Made by a program: the position numbers and the translations under genes. Below are positions 7,412 through 13,214 of a stretch of 22,229 nt of DNA, piece after piece (position 1 is the stretch's first letter; each line of letters opens with the position of its first letter). The stretch spans positions 1 to 22,229 of the IMG/VR virus record IMGVR_UViG_3300035698_028319; one strand, 5' to 3'. The DNA comes from a virus. Below the pieces are notes generated by a model. That model made no database searches, had not been told where the DNA came from, and worked only from the letters and a program-made list of their open reading frames with translations.

Positions 7412-7706
7412 GTGGAAAACCCGAATGCTAGGCGATTGTTCGCTCTCGCCGGGTTCTGCAACGCCGTGATCGCGCGTCAGGTCGGTCGGCACCGCGCCAC
7501 GATCGGCCGTGAGCTGCGTCGCAACCGCGACGTGTTCGGCGTCTACCACTACGACCCGGCGCAGCGCGTCGCCGAGCACCGCCGAACTTCCGCCAGCCGA
7601 CGCTACAAACTCGACACCCCCGGAAGTGATTGGGGCCGGTACGTCCGGCAAAAACTGCGGCAACACGGGTCGCCCCAGCAGACCCACGCCCGACTTGCAC
7701 ATGGCC
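7412..7706 (+). pseudogene. IS30-family transposase fragment (N-terminal part)
   Basis: The translation contains the IS30 helix-turn-helix signature VIARQVGRHRATIGRELRRN, then YHYDPAQRVAEHRR and a KLxxxxxxxxYVRQKLRQHGSPQQTHARL segment equal to the 'L-SPEQI--RL' part of IS30 transposases. The catalytic DDE domain is absent: the frame runs into the left end of the IS3-family element at 7707. The normal N-terminus before ARRLFALAGF also looks shortened or frameshifted. It is a dead remnant of an earlier insertion; no IS30 terminal repeats were found. Confidence 0.75.
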
Positions 7707-7741
7707 TGCCTGAAAACTATGTACCAGCCTCAATGAGAGTC
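7707..7741 (+). repeat. Left terminal inverted repeat of the IS3-family element
   Basis: It begins TGCCTGAAAACTATGTACCA and ends AATGAGAGTC. With two small gaps it pairs with the reverse complement of 8972-9007: shared blocks TGCC, AAAACT, CCAG and AATGAGAGTC. The orfB stop lies inside this repeat. Confidence 0.8.
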
Positions 7742-8601
7742 GGTGGTGTGAGGGCTGATTCTATCACTGGGCGTAACGGAGTGCAGGGGAGGGGCGCAGC
7801 CCCGAGCCGGAACGCAGGCACGCCCAGTGAGGCGGCGAATCGAGCTGGGGGTTGATACGACAGTGACGAATGTGGACGCCGGTGGTTGTAGTGGTTCTTC
7901 CACCAGGCGCTGACCTGCCTTGCTTCGGCCAAGTCGGCGAACGATTCCTGGTTGAGTACTTCATCGCGGAACCGGCTGTTAAAACTTTCCGCATACCCGT
8001 TTTGCCAAGGTGCACCGGGTTCGATGTACAGCGTGTTGATATCCATCTGTCCCAGGAACACCTGGATCGCCTGGGCAATAAACTCAGGCCCGTTGTCCGA
8101 GCGGATGTGGCCGGGTGTGCCTCGGATCATCATCAATTCGCAGAGCACATCCAGAACATCTTGAGCCTTGAACGAACGACGCACCTCTACCGCCAAGCCT
8201 TCCCGCGTAAACTCATCCTCGATCATCAGCCAACGCAGCGCCCGGCCATGTTCATCTCGGTCGTGGATGAAGTCCCAGCACCACACCTCGTTGATCGACT
8301 CGGCCTTCTGTCGCATGATCCCGTTCCCGCTGACGCCAAGACGCCGCTTCTTTACTTGTTTTATAGGCACTTTGTAGCCATGCTCCCGCCACAGCCGATA
8401 CACGCGGTCACGCCCAACGGCGAACCCATCTTCTACCAACAACCCATGGATCATGCGGTAGCCATACCGAGGGTGCTGACAAACCAACGCTTCGATCGCT
8501 TCAAGCAACACGCCTTGATCCTCCTTGATCCGACGTTGGTAGCGCTGCGTGCTTCGCGGCTGATCCAGTGCCCGACACGTCCGACGTTCGCTGGTGTTCA
8601 T
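7717..8601 (-). CDS. IS3-family transposase OrfB (DDE integrase domain)
   Basis: The catalytic half of the transposase starts at an ATG at 8601, but homologous sequence (SPTRRREAVVHVRRQ) extends upstream in the same frame to about 8652, so the working protein is probably the OrfAB fusion made by -1 frameshifting. In order there is the HTH_21-type linker (EALVCQHPRYGYRMIHGLL) and the rve integrase core with the three acidic residues in WCWDFIHD, RSDNGPEF and NGYAESFNSRFRDE. The last two catalytic residues have 35 residues between them, the DD(35)E spacing. The HYNHRRPHSSLSYQPPARFA C-terminus is standard for the family, followed by an unusual 30-residue tail reading into the left terminal repeat. 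Confidence 0.92.
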   Translation of the reverse strand: MNTSERRTCRALDQPRSTQRYQRRIKEDQGVLLEAIEALVCQHPRYGYRMIHGLLVEDGFAVGRDRVYRLWREHGYKVPIKQVKKRRLGVSGNGIMRQKAESINEVWCWDFIHDRDEHGRALRWLMIEDEFTREGLAVEVRRSFKAQDVLDVLCELMMIRGTPGHIRSDNGPEFIAQAIQVFLGQMDINTLYIEPGAPWQNGYAESFNSRFRDEVLNQESFADLAEARQVSAWWKNHYNHRRPHSSLSYQPPARFAASLGVPAFRLGAAPLPCTPLRPVIESALTPPTLIEAGT

Positions 8602-8622
8602 CTGACGACGAACATGAACGAC

Positions 8623-8634
8623 CGCCTCTCGGCG
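8623..8634 (-). other. GNRA-type hairpin downstream of the IS3 slippery site
   Basis: On the minus-strand RNA CGCC-GAGA-GGCG forms a 4-bp GC stem capped by a GNRA tetraloop. It starts 17 bases after the slippery heptamer, further than the 5-9 bases usual for a stimulatory structure, so a role in frameshifting is possible but unproven. Confidence 0.35.
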
Positions 8635-8645
8635 ACGTGTCGGGC

Positions 8646-8939
8646 TTACTCGTTTCCCAGATGCTCCAACGCCGACTTGAGGATGTCCTTATCCAGATGC
8701 GCATCGGCCAGCAGCTTCTTGAGCCGAGCGTTTTCCTGTTCAAGTTCCTTGAGTCGCTTGGCTTCGCTGGCCTTCATCCCACCGTACTGTTGACGCCAAC
8801 GATGATACGTGGCCTCGCTGACCACCAGGGCCTGCAACACCCGCCCCAGCGGCTGACCTGTATTCAGCAGACGGTCTGCCTCCTTGAGTTTTTCGACGAT
8901 CTGTTGAGGGTTGTGACGACGACGCTTCTTCTGTGACAT
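8646..8939 (-). CDS. IS3-family transposase OrfA (HTH_Tnp_1)
   Basis: A 97-aa DNA-binding protein of the IS3 OrfA type. The helix-turn-helix lies in NPQQIVEKLKEADRLL to ATYHRWRQQYGGM, and a leucine-zipper-like coiled coil follows (SEAKRLKELEQENARLKKLLAD), which mediates transposase dimerisation. I chose the ATG at 8939 because AAGGAG sits six bases upstream; an in-frame start at 8957 lacks this. The gene ends at TAA 8646 right after GGA-AAC-GAG, where ribosomes can slip into the orfB frame. OrfA alone normally binds the IS ends and represses transposition in this family. Confidence 0.92.
   Translation of the reverse strand: MSQKKRRRHNPQQIVEKLKEADRLLNTGQPLGRVLQALVVSEATYHRWRQQYGGMKASEAKRLKELEQENARLKKLLADAHLDKDILKSALEHLGNE
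8652..8658 (-). promoter_or_regulatory. Slippery heptamer G-GGA-AAC for -1 frameshifting (orfA to orfB)
   Basis: In the orfA frame the codons are CTG GGA AAC GAG TAA. G-GGA-AAC fits X-XXY-YYZ exactly. A slip of -1 continues as CGA GTA AGC CCG, giving R-V-S-P-T-R-R, the normal start of the OrfB domain, which itself has no good start codon before 8601. It lies one sense codon before the orfA stop. Confidence 0.65.
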
Positions 8940-8971
8940 CCAAGTCTCCTTGCCCAATCAAGGGCAGTAGA

Positions 8972-9007
8972 GACTCTCATTCAAACTGGATCAAGTTTTA
9001 CGGGGCA
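8972..9007 (-). repeat. Right terminal inverted repeat of the IS3-family element
   Basis: Read on the minus strand it starts TGCCCCGTAAAACTTGATCC and ends AATGAGAGTC. It matches the left repeat at 7707-7741 and lies just upstream of the orfA ribosome site. Confidence 0.8.
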
Positions 9008-9634
9008 CGCCAGCGTGACATTCACATCCATGAATTCCGCCTCTAATACCACTAGTGTTTCGGGCCTGGTGTCCTGCTCGATTGGTGTAGTTGTTAGGTC
9101 TGCGAGATCTATGAGTTGTTGGATTTCACTTGGTGATAATGCGCGGTTATATACCCTCACATCGTCGATCGAGCCATCGAAATTCTGGGCCCCACTTGGG
9201 TTGTCGCCAATTCTGATTACCTGATTGGCAGTCGAGACTGTACCGGTAAGATTGGTCTTTCCAACTTCGACACCATCCTTAAATAGACGAAGTGTGTGCC
9301 CGTCGTAAGTCATGACGGCATGGACCCATATTCCAGGTACAAGTAGTCCAGAGCTTGCGCTCAATTTCATTGTGCTATCGCCGCCACCAGGATCGGTGCG
9401 GAGCCGGGCACGCAAACGCATACCCTCTTGCCTGACCGTTCCCAGCATCCAGAAGTGGTCTTCGTCAGCAGCAGAAGAGGCCTTAGATATGATCCTTGCC
9501 TCGGCGAGGTCGAAGTCGTCGGGTCGGACCCACGCGGCAATCGTGATTCCGTTGTCGCCATTTAGTGGTGTCGCAACCGTATTCGGGTCACGAATATAAG
9601 CTGCAGCGGTCGAACCAATTCTGATCGTGAAAAT
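9008..9634 (-). pseudogene. LamG-domain (concanavalin-like) protein fragment, broken at both ends
   Basis: The frame reads GSTAAAYIRDPN, then ITIAAWVRPDDFD, then WVHAVMTYDGHTLRLFKDG, then IRIGDNPSGAQNFDGSIDDVRVYNRALSPSEI. This is a near-complete LamG/jellyroll lectin fold with its closing 'G-IDDVRVYNRALS-SEI' signature. It has no start codon: the frame is closed upstream by TGA at 9635-9637, where the LamG similarity stops. The 3' end is cut by the IS3 element at 9007, after which seven IS-encoded residues precede a stop. Intact relatives are large secreted or surface proteins that bind carbohydrates. It is a remnant created by at least two events. Confidence 0.75.
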
Positions 9635-9700
9635 TCAGCCAGAAACGGAGTTTGCGAGCGATCGGAGACCTTTCTGGGCCACCTTGCAAGATGTCGGATC

Positions 9701-9916
9701 GTGCCGCTCAATGGCGACGCGTGGGGATGCGGCGTCTATAAGAAAGGTAACGAGGTGATCACCGACCCAGAACGAATGACCCAAGAACAGCGAGATCAGG
9801 AAGTGGCCCATCTTCTTGCTCGTTCATTATGGCGTATCCACGAGCTGGCCAAGAGGTCGAGGGTGACGGGCAAGTCTGACCCAGACAATGAAGCTCGGCC
9901 GGTGACTGAGAAATAA
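9701..9916 (+). CDS. Small hypothetical protein (71 aa, or 46 aa from an internal ATG)
   Basis: I do not recognise the family with certainty. The core MTQEQRDQEVAHLLARSLWR, continuing IHELAKRSR, is an amphipathic charged helix. The frame starts with GTG at 9701; the ATG at 9776 (MTQEQRDQ) gives 46 aa and fits the helical core better. No good ribosome site precedes either. The frame is also open upstream without a start, so this may be the tail of a larger broken gene. It lies at the boundary between the LamG remnant and the accessory genes. The existence of a product is uncertain. Confidence 0.4.
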   Translation: MPLNGDAWGCGVYKKGNEVITDPERMTQEQRDQEVAHLLARSLWRIHELAKRSRVTGKSDPDNEARPVTEK

Positions 9917-10002
9917 ATTCAGCGAGACACCGGTGCAGACGAGATGGTTGGGTGTCAGGAAACCAACGTTTTCTGAATCTCTTTGGCTGTGGGCCTTCGG
10001 TA

Positions 10003-10512
10003 TTAATGTCTGTTCTTTGCCTTCCCGTCCATGTAGGGAGCGATGCAATCAGTAATTTCCCTGGTGTTGTAGGAGCGGCCGGCAAGCACCCGCAGGAGCG
10101 GCAGTCCTGCTGCCCTAAAAGCCTGCTCTACCTCCATGTCTCGCTGCTGTCTCTTCGGCTTCGCATGGCTTGGCTCGTCTAGCTCGATCGCTACCAGTGG
10201 TCTTAGCGTGTCCGGGTCGCAAATCAGGAAATCCACGCTCCGGCGAGACAGCTTGTTCCACCAGGTTGCCCGGCCTAGATTCGTACTGTTGGTGCCCGGC
10301 AGGTAGATCAACTGAGCGAGTGAAACCTGTGCGAGTATGTGTCCCCGCTCGCCGAGCACGTGCCTCAATACCAGATAGAAGTTCTTTTCGGATGCAGTGA
10401 TGAACTTCTTGTTGACCATCATTTTGGGCAGGCTTGGCTCCGGCTCCTGACTTCCGAATGAGGCAAGGAACCTTAAACAGGTGGGGAGGCAACCTTTACG
10501 TTGTTCAGCCAT
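10003..10512 (-). CDS. DUF2726-domain protein, predicted PD-(D/E)XK-type nuclease fold
   Basis: The 169-aa protein has the DUF2726 layout: SLPKMMVNKKFITASEKNFY leads into a helix (LVLRHVLGERGHILAQVSL). A central core follows with RSVDFLICD (Asp94), LVAIELDEPSH (Glu110, Asp112, His116), KRQQRD (121-125) and GLPLLRV (136-142). The V-D-F ... A-I-E-L-D-x-x-S-H ... R-x-x-D series is typical of the domain and resembles restriction-endonuclease-like folds. No substrate is known. The start at 10512 is the only one that keeps the usual pre-domain segment; it lacks a ribosome site, and tandem ATGs at residue 31 are an alternative. The standalone domain beside hipBA and a prophage suggests accessory DNA metabolism or defence, which is inference. 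Confidence 0.8.
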   Translation of the reverse strand: MAEQRKGCLPTCLRFLASFGSQEPEPSLPKMMVNKKFITASEKNFYLVLRHVLGERGHILAQVSLAQLIYLPGTNSTNLGRATWWNKLSRRSVDFLICDPDTLRPLVAIELDEPSHAKPKRQQRDMEVEQAFRAAGLPLLRVLAGRSYNTREITDCIAPYMDGKAKNRH

Positions 10513-10857
10513 GGAGGAATCCCTATTGAAGAGCTTAGATGAGCCGCCATCATACCGATTCGCTGGCCTGGGCCCGTGGTTGAAATTGCCTTCATCGGGG
10601 GTTATTCCTGTTCCTTAACCGTCTCCGCACCCGATGTTTGCAGTTTCATCAGGCTCGTGAATGAACCACATTAACGTTTTGTATTTTGCCCGAAATGCGC
10701 ACAAACCCCATGATAATCCTATTGTTGGAATATCATATATTAGTTACTGATTAGGTTTGCCTTGTTTGGATACATCCTGATCCGGCGTGGTATTAGGTCC
10801 GTCAGTACATGCGGGAGCCATCGGTAGGCTGCCATTGAAACAACGAATCAATTTGCA
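10513..10857. other. Gene-free spacer between the DUF2726 gene and hipA
   Basis: These 345 bases carry no ORF with recognisable similarity and no clear hairpin terminator. The middle (about 10660-10760) is more AT-rich than its surroundings, as expected for a promoter region of the minus-strand DUF2726 gene, but no consensus boxes stood out. Confidence 0.5.
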
Positions 10858-12162
10858 TCAAATAAGGTCAAGCCTGAGCGTCTTGGCGATGGCATTAACT
10901 TGATCCGGGAGAACCTTAGCCTCGTCTGCAAACTCGCGCCAACGATTCACTGCATCGGTTACTTCACGGGCAATTGCCTCGGCCCGCCCGCGCTTCAGAG
11001 AGATCGTTTTCGCTGCGGCCTTAAAATCATCGAGGGTAAATCCGTCACGCTTATTGTTAAGGCTCATTTGGTGTTGGGATGTCCATGCCCCATCGGGGTT
11101 ATAGCTATAGATCACATCAAAAGCCGGTGCGAGCGACCAACGACCTGATTTGTCCATCAAGAATGCGATGTTCTTCACATGATCGTCCTGGTTCCTTGCG
11201 ATGATGTTGAACACCATGCGGCGGAACTGCTCCTCGGTCTCATCCATCGACAGATCCAGGCGTCGAATAACCAGGAGGGCCTGCTCATACGAGTTGCCAC
11301 CAGCGTTGTTGAAGTCTAAGTGTGCCATCGCACCCAGCGACTGCATGTGCAGTTTCTCGCCATCGGCAAGGCGATCAAAGCGGCGTGTCATGAAGTGTCG
11401 GCGGTCATTCTCTTCGAACAGTCGGCAATCAGACATGCGGATGCCAGCCGCTCTGGCCATCAGCGAGTAGGCGTATTCGATTGCGCCGTATCCCTTCGGA
11501 TCAGCGAGTTCCTTGTCGCGGTTGTCGGAAATACCATCGAACTTTAGCAGCCAATATTCGAATCCTGCCGGTGCCTTGACTTGTCCGCTGAGTACCGCAT
11601 TGGTCTTGGGGTTCCAGGCGATGGCCGCCTTTGCGCGGGCACCGCCGGCCGATGCGCCCACACGCAGGATCTCGCGTAACGCATGCTCCTTGACTTCATC
11701 GGCGAACGAAGCCTGAAGGCTCTCGCGACTTTTGAGTACATCCGACGCGAGTTCAACCAGAGCATCAACTTGTACCGGCATCGATTGATCTGCTTGTGGT
11801 CCTTTTGCTGGCTGAAACTCAAGTGCCCCCATGCCACGGGTCCCGGTATAGCACAGACGTTCGACTGCATCGATTTCTCCAGGAAGCTTGCCTTGGGTAG
11901 CGAGCCAAGCATCGATGACCGCGTTACCGAACTTGTCTGGCAAGGCGTCCGCCAAGAGCCCCGGTAGGCCGTTGAATGACTTCATGGATAAATCGGGGAA
12001 CCGATAGATACGATCTTCAAGCGGCATCATCAGCGGGGCGATCTCAATCCCACTTTTCTGGAAAGCGTCGGTGTATTCGAACGACGCGATTTCCTTCGGA
12101 CCCTCTACAGAGACGGCACCAATCATACGGCCCCACAGTCGGACTTCAGCGATAGTGCTCAT
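10858..12162 (-). CDS. hipA: HipA-like type II toxin, serine/threonine kinase
   Basis: The 434-aa protein is the normal HipA length. The N-terminal domain shows FNGLPGLLADALPDKFGN (63-80), the HipA N1 hallmark. The kinase region contains the Ser/Gly-rich loop VGASAGGARAK (168-178), the ATP-binding Lys207 in WLLKFDG, the catalytic loop NQDDHVKN (324-331, Asp327 and Asn331), and the metal-binding FDV with Asp349 (LAPAFDV). All key residues are present, so the kinase is probably active. E. coli HipA phosphorylates glutamyl-tRNA synthetase and causes growth arrest; the target here is unknown. It is translationally coupled to hipB through an ATGA overlap (12162-12159). It sits beside a prophage and may travel with it. 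Confidence 0.93.
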   Translation of the reverse strand: MSTIAEVRLWGRMIGAVSVEGPKEIASFEYTDAFQKSGIEIAPLMMPLEDRIYRFPDLSMKSFNGLPGLLADALPDKFGNAVIDAWLATQGKLPGEIDAVERLCYTGTRGMGALEFQPAKGPQADQSMPVQVDALVELASDVLKSRESLQASFADEVKEHALREILRVGASAGGARAKAAIAWNPKTNAVLSGQVKAPAGFEYWLLKFDGISDNRDKELADPKGYGAIEYAYSLMARAAGIRMSDCRLFEENDRRHFMTRRFDRLADGEKLHMQSLGAMAHLDFNNAGGNSYEQALLVIRRLDLSMDETEEQFRRMVFNIIARNQDDHVKNIAFLMDKSGRWSLAPAFDVIYSYNPDGAWTSQHQMSLNNKRDGFTLDDFKAAAKTISLKRGRAEAIAREVTDAVNRWREFADEAKVLPDQVNAIAKTLRLDLI

Positions 12163-12518
12163 TTCTCACTCCCTTCCTCGTCCCACGTCCATTCGTGGCC
12201 GTCCTCAGGTTGCTTGGACCGGGGCGCGGCTCTTTTTCTCTGTTTGCCCTGGGTCTTGAGTTGTTCGATTGGGCTTGGCGTTGGTGGCGGGATGAACGCA
12301 TCCAGGTTGTCTAAGAGGTCAAGCGCCCGGATGATCTTGATCAGATTCGTCAGTTGTGTTGATTCGCCGCCTTCGAGCCTAAGCAGTGTGCGTTTCGATA
12401 CACCCGCCTCACGGGCTAGTTCAGCCTGTGTGAGGTTGCGTTCCAGTCGATACCGGGCGAGCCGGTTGCCGATCTCGGCCAATACTGCTGGGTCCGTCAT
12501 GTGATAGTCCGTATTCAT
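12159..12518 (-). CDS. hipB: HipB-like antitoxin, XRE-family helix-turn-helix
   Basis: The 119-aa protein has an XRE/Cro DNA-binding domain at about residues 14-72 (IGNRLARYRLERNLTQAELA, then REAGVSKRTLLRLEGGESTQ). A long basic and proline-rich tail (PPPTPSPIEQLK, KQRKRAAPRSKQPEDG) ends acidic. In E. coli HipB binds HipA, neutralises it and represses the operon; the tail here is longer and different. The antitoxin is first and the toxin second, as usual. Two starts are possible: ATG 12518 (chosen, 11 bases after the likely transcript start) or ATG 12500. Neither has a Shine-Dalgarno site, so near-leaderless translation is likely. Confidence 0.88.
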   Translation of the reverse strand: MNTDYHMTDPAVLAEIGNRLARYRLERNLTQAELAREAGVSKRTLLRLEGGESTQLTNLIKIIRALDLLDNLDAFIPPPTPSPIEQLKTQGKQRKRAAPRSKQPEDGHEWTWDEEGSEK

Positions 12519-12528
12519 AAGATGCCAG

Positions 12529-12575
12529 TTCTGTCAATTATATCGTCAAATAGACCACAAAGCGACAGAATTGTC
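12529..12575 (-). promoter_or_regulatory. Candidate hipBA promoter with inverted-repeat operator
   Basis: On the minus strand a perfect TATAAT (12542-12537) lies 18 bases before the hipB ATG. It is flanked by TTCTGTC (12529-12535) and GACAGAA (12564-12570), which form 7-bp inverted arms, and by GACA-GAAT-TGTC (12564-12575), a smaller palindrome. Antitoxin binding to such TGTC/GACA half-sites around the -10 would give autoregulation. No good -35 box is visible. Confidence 0.5.
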
Positions 12576-12799
12576 ACCTTATTTTAGAGAATTATCTCGA
12601 TAAAATCCATCATAAACCCTGTAAAACGCTCTGCTGAGCCTAAAAGTGAGTCAATCGCCTTAGGAGTTGGATTATCACCCACTACCCGACCAAGGTCTCC
12701 TTGGGCCTGAAATAGTACTCCACCACCCGAACAGATGATCCTCTGCCAGGGGCGGCGGCCGCTTGAAGTTCGATCGCCAGCGTCAGCCGACGAGAGTCA
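12576..12799. other. Spacer between hipB and the last prophage gene
   Basis: No convincing gene is present. The left part is AT-rich. A perfect 6-bp palindrome CCAAGG-TCT-CCTTGG lies at 12690-12704, too short and without a U run to call a terminator. A minus-strand frame ending at 12682 is open but mostly overlaps the Cys-pair gene in another frame. Confidence 0.45.
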
Positions 12800-13213
12800 T
12801 TAGGTCGTCCCGTTCGCTCGGCCCTCCGCGTCCGGCGCGCTGGTGGTGGCTGCATCATCATCATGTTTGTACGGCACCAGCTTGTTGAGTGCGGCCTGGC
12901 GCTGTTTACAACCGCCACAAGGCTTGATGCCCATGGCCTTGGTTGCCTTGGCGATGGTGTCGCCGAGGCCTCGGCTCCGTCGGGGCCTGGGGGCGACATA
13001 GGGTTTACGTTGCGGCTTCGCTTCGTCGGTTGCCTTTGGTTTATTGATCCATTCGACGCCGTGCGGGCAGTCGAAGTCGGGGTCGTCATCGGGCAGCGAA
13101 AACGATTGGGCCAGCTGCTCCCGAAATCGTCTTGATGACCGGCATACCTTGCATGCGCCGCGTTCCCTTCTGCTTGAGCAATGGATGGTGTCTGTGAATA
13201 GCGGCAGCTTCAT
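12800..13213 (-). CDS. Small phage protein with paired cysteines (GIKPCGGC motif)
   Basis: The 137-aa protein has six cysteines: C12, C21, C24 and C49 at the N-terminus (HC...ACKVC...DCPHG), which could bind one zinc, and C99/C102 in GLGDTIAKATKAMGIKPCGG. That second block, ending ALNKLVPY, is one I recall from small proteins at the end of tail modules in phages of several phyla (from memory). I chose the ATG at 13213 because it follows the upstream stop by one base and has GGGGGA as ribosome site; a longer frame from 13288 overlaps that gene. The linker (PKATDEAKPQRKPYVAPRP) is disordered and basic. The function is unknown. Confidence 0.75.
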   Translation of the reverse strand: MKLPLFTDTIHCSSRRERGACKVCRSSRRFREQLAQSFSLPDDDPDFDCPHGVEWINKPKATDEAKPQRKPYVAPRPRRSRGLGDTIAKATKAMGIKPCGGCKQRQAALNKLVPYKHDDDAATTSAPDAEGRANGTT

Positions 13214-13214
13214 G

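Larger units (their letters stand above)
7707..9007 (-). mobile_element. Complete IS3-family insertion sequence (about 1.3 kb)
   Basis: The element is bounded by terminal inverted repeats that start TGCC: left 7707-7741, right 8972-9007. It contains orfA (8646-8939) and orfB (7717-8601) on the minus strand in the order expected for IS3 elements, with a -1 frameshift signal between them. Length, TG...CA ends and the DD(35)E transposase all fit the family. No matching 3-4 bp target duplication flanks it (GGCC on the left, CGCC on the right), and the left and right flanks belong to different broken genes. Both ORFs look intact, so it may still be active. Confidence 0.88.

Noticed and set aside
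7870-8793. 307-codon plus-strand frame in the IS3 element
   Set aside because: Antisense to orfB and orfA, whose catalytic motifs are clear on the minus strand.
7703-9011. Target-site duplication around the IS3 element
   Set aside because: The flanks are GGCC and CGCC; they do not match as 3-bp or 4-bp repeats, so no duplication is claimed.
9367-9561. Alternative minus-strand frame overlapping the LamG remnant
   Set aside because: The LamG signature runs continuously in the other frame through this region; this one is a shadow.
12690-12704. CCAAGG/CCTTGG palindrome as terminator of the prophage operon
   Set aside because: The stem is only 6 bp with a 3-base loop and no following U run.
12682-13089. 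135-codon minus-strand frame beside the last prophage gene
   Set aside because: Most of it overlaps the Cys-pair gene in another frame; its free part (12682-12799) has no start or recognisable motif.
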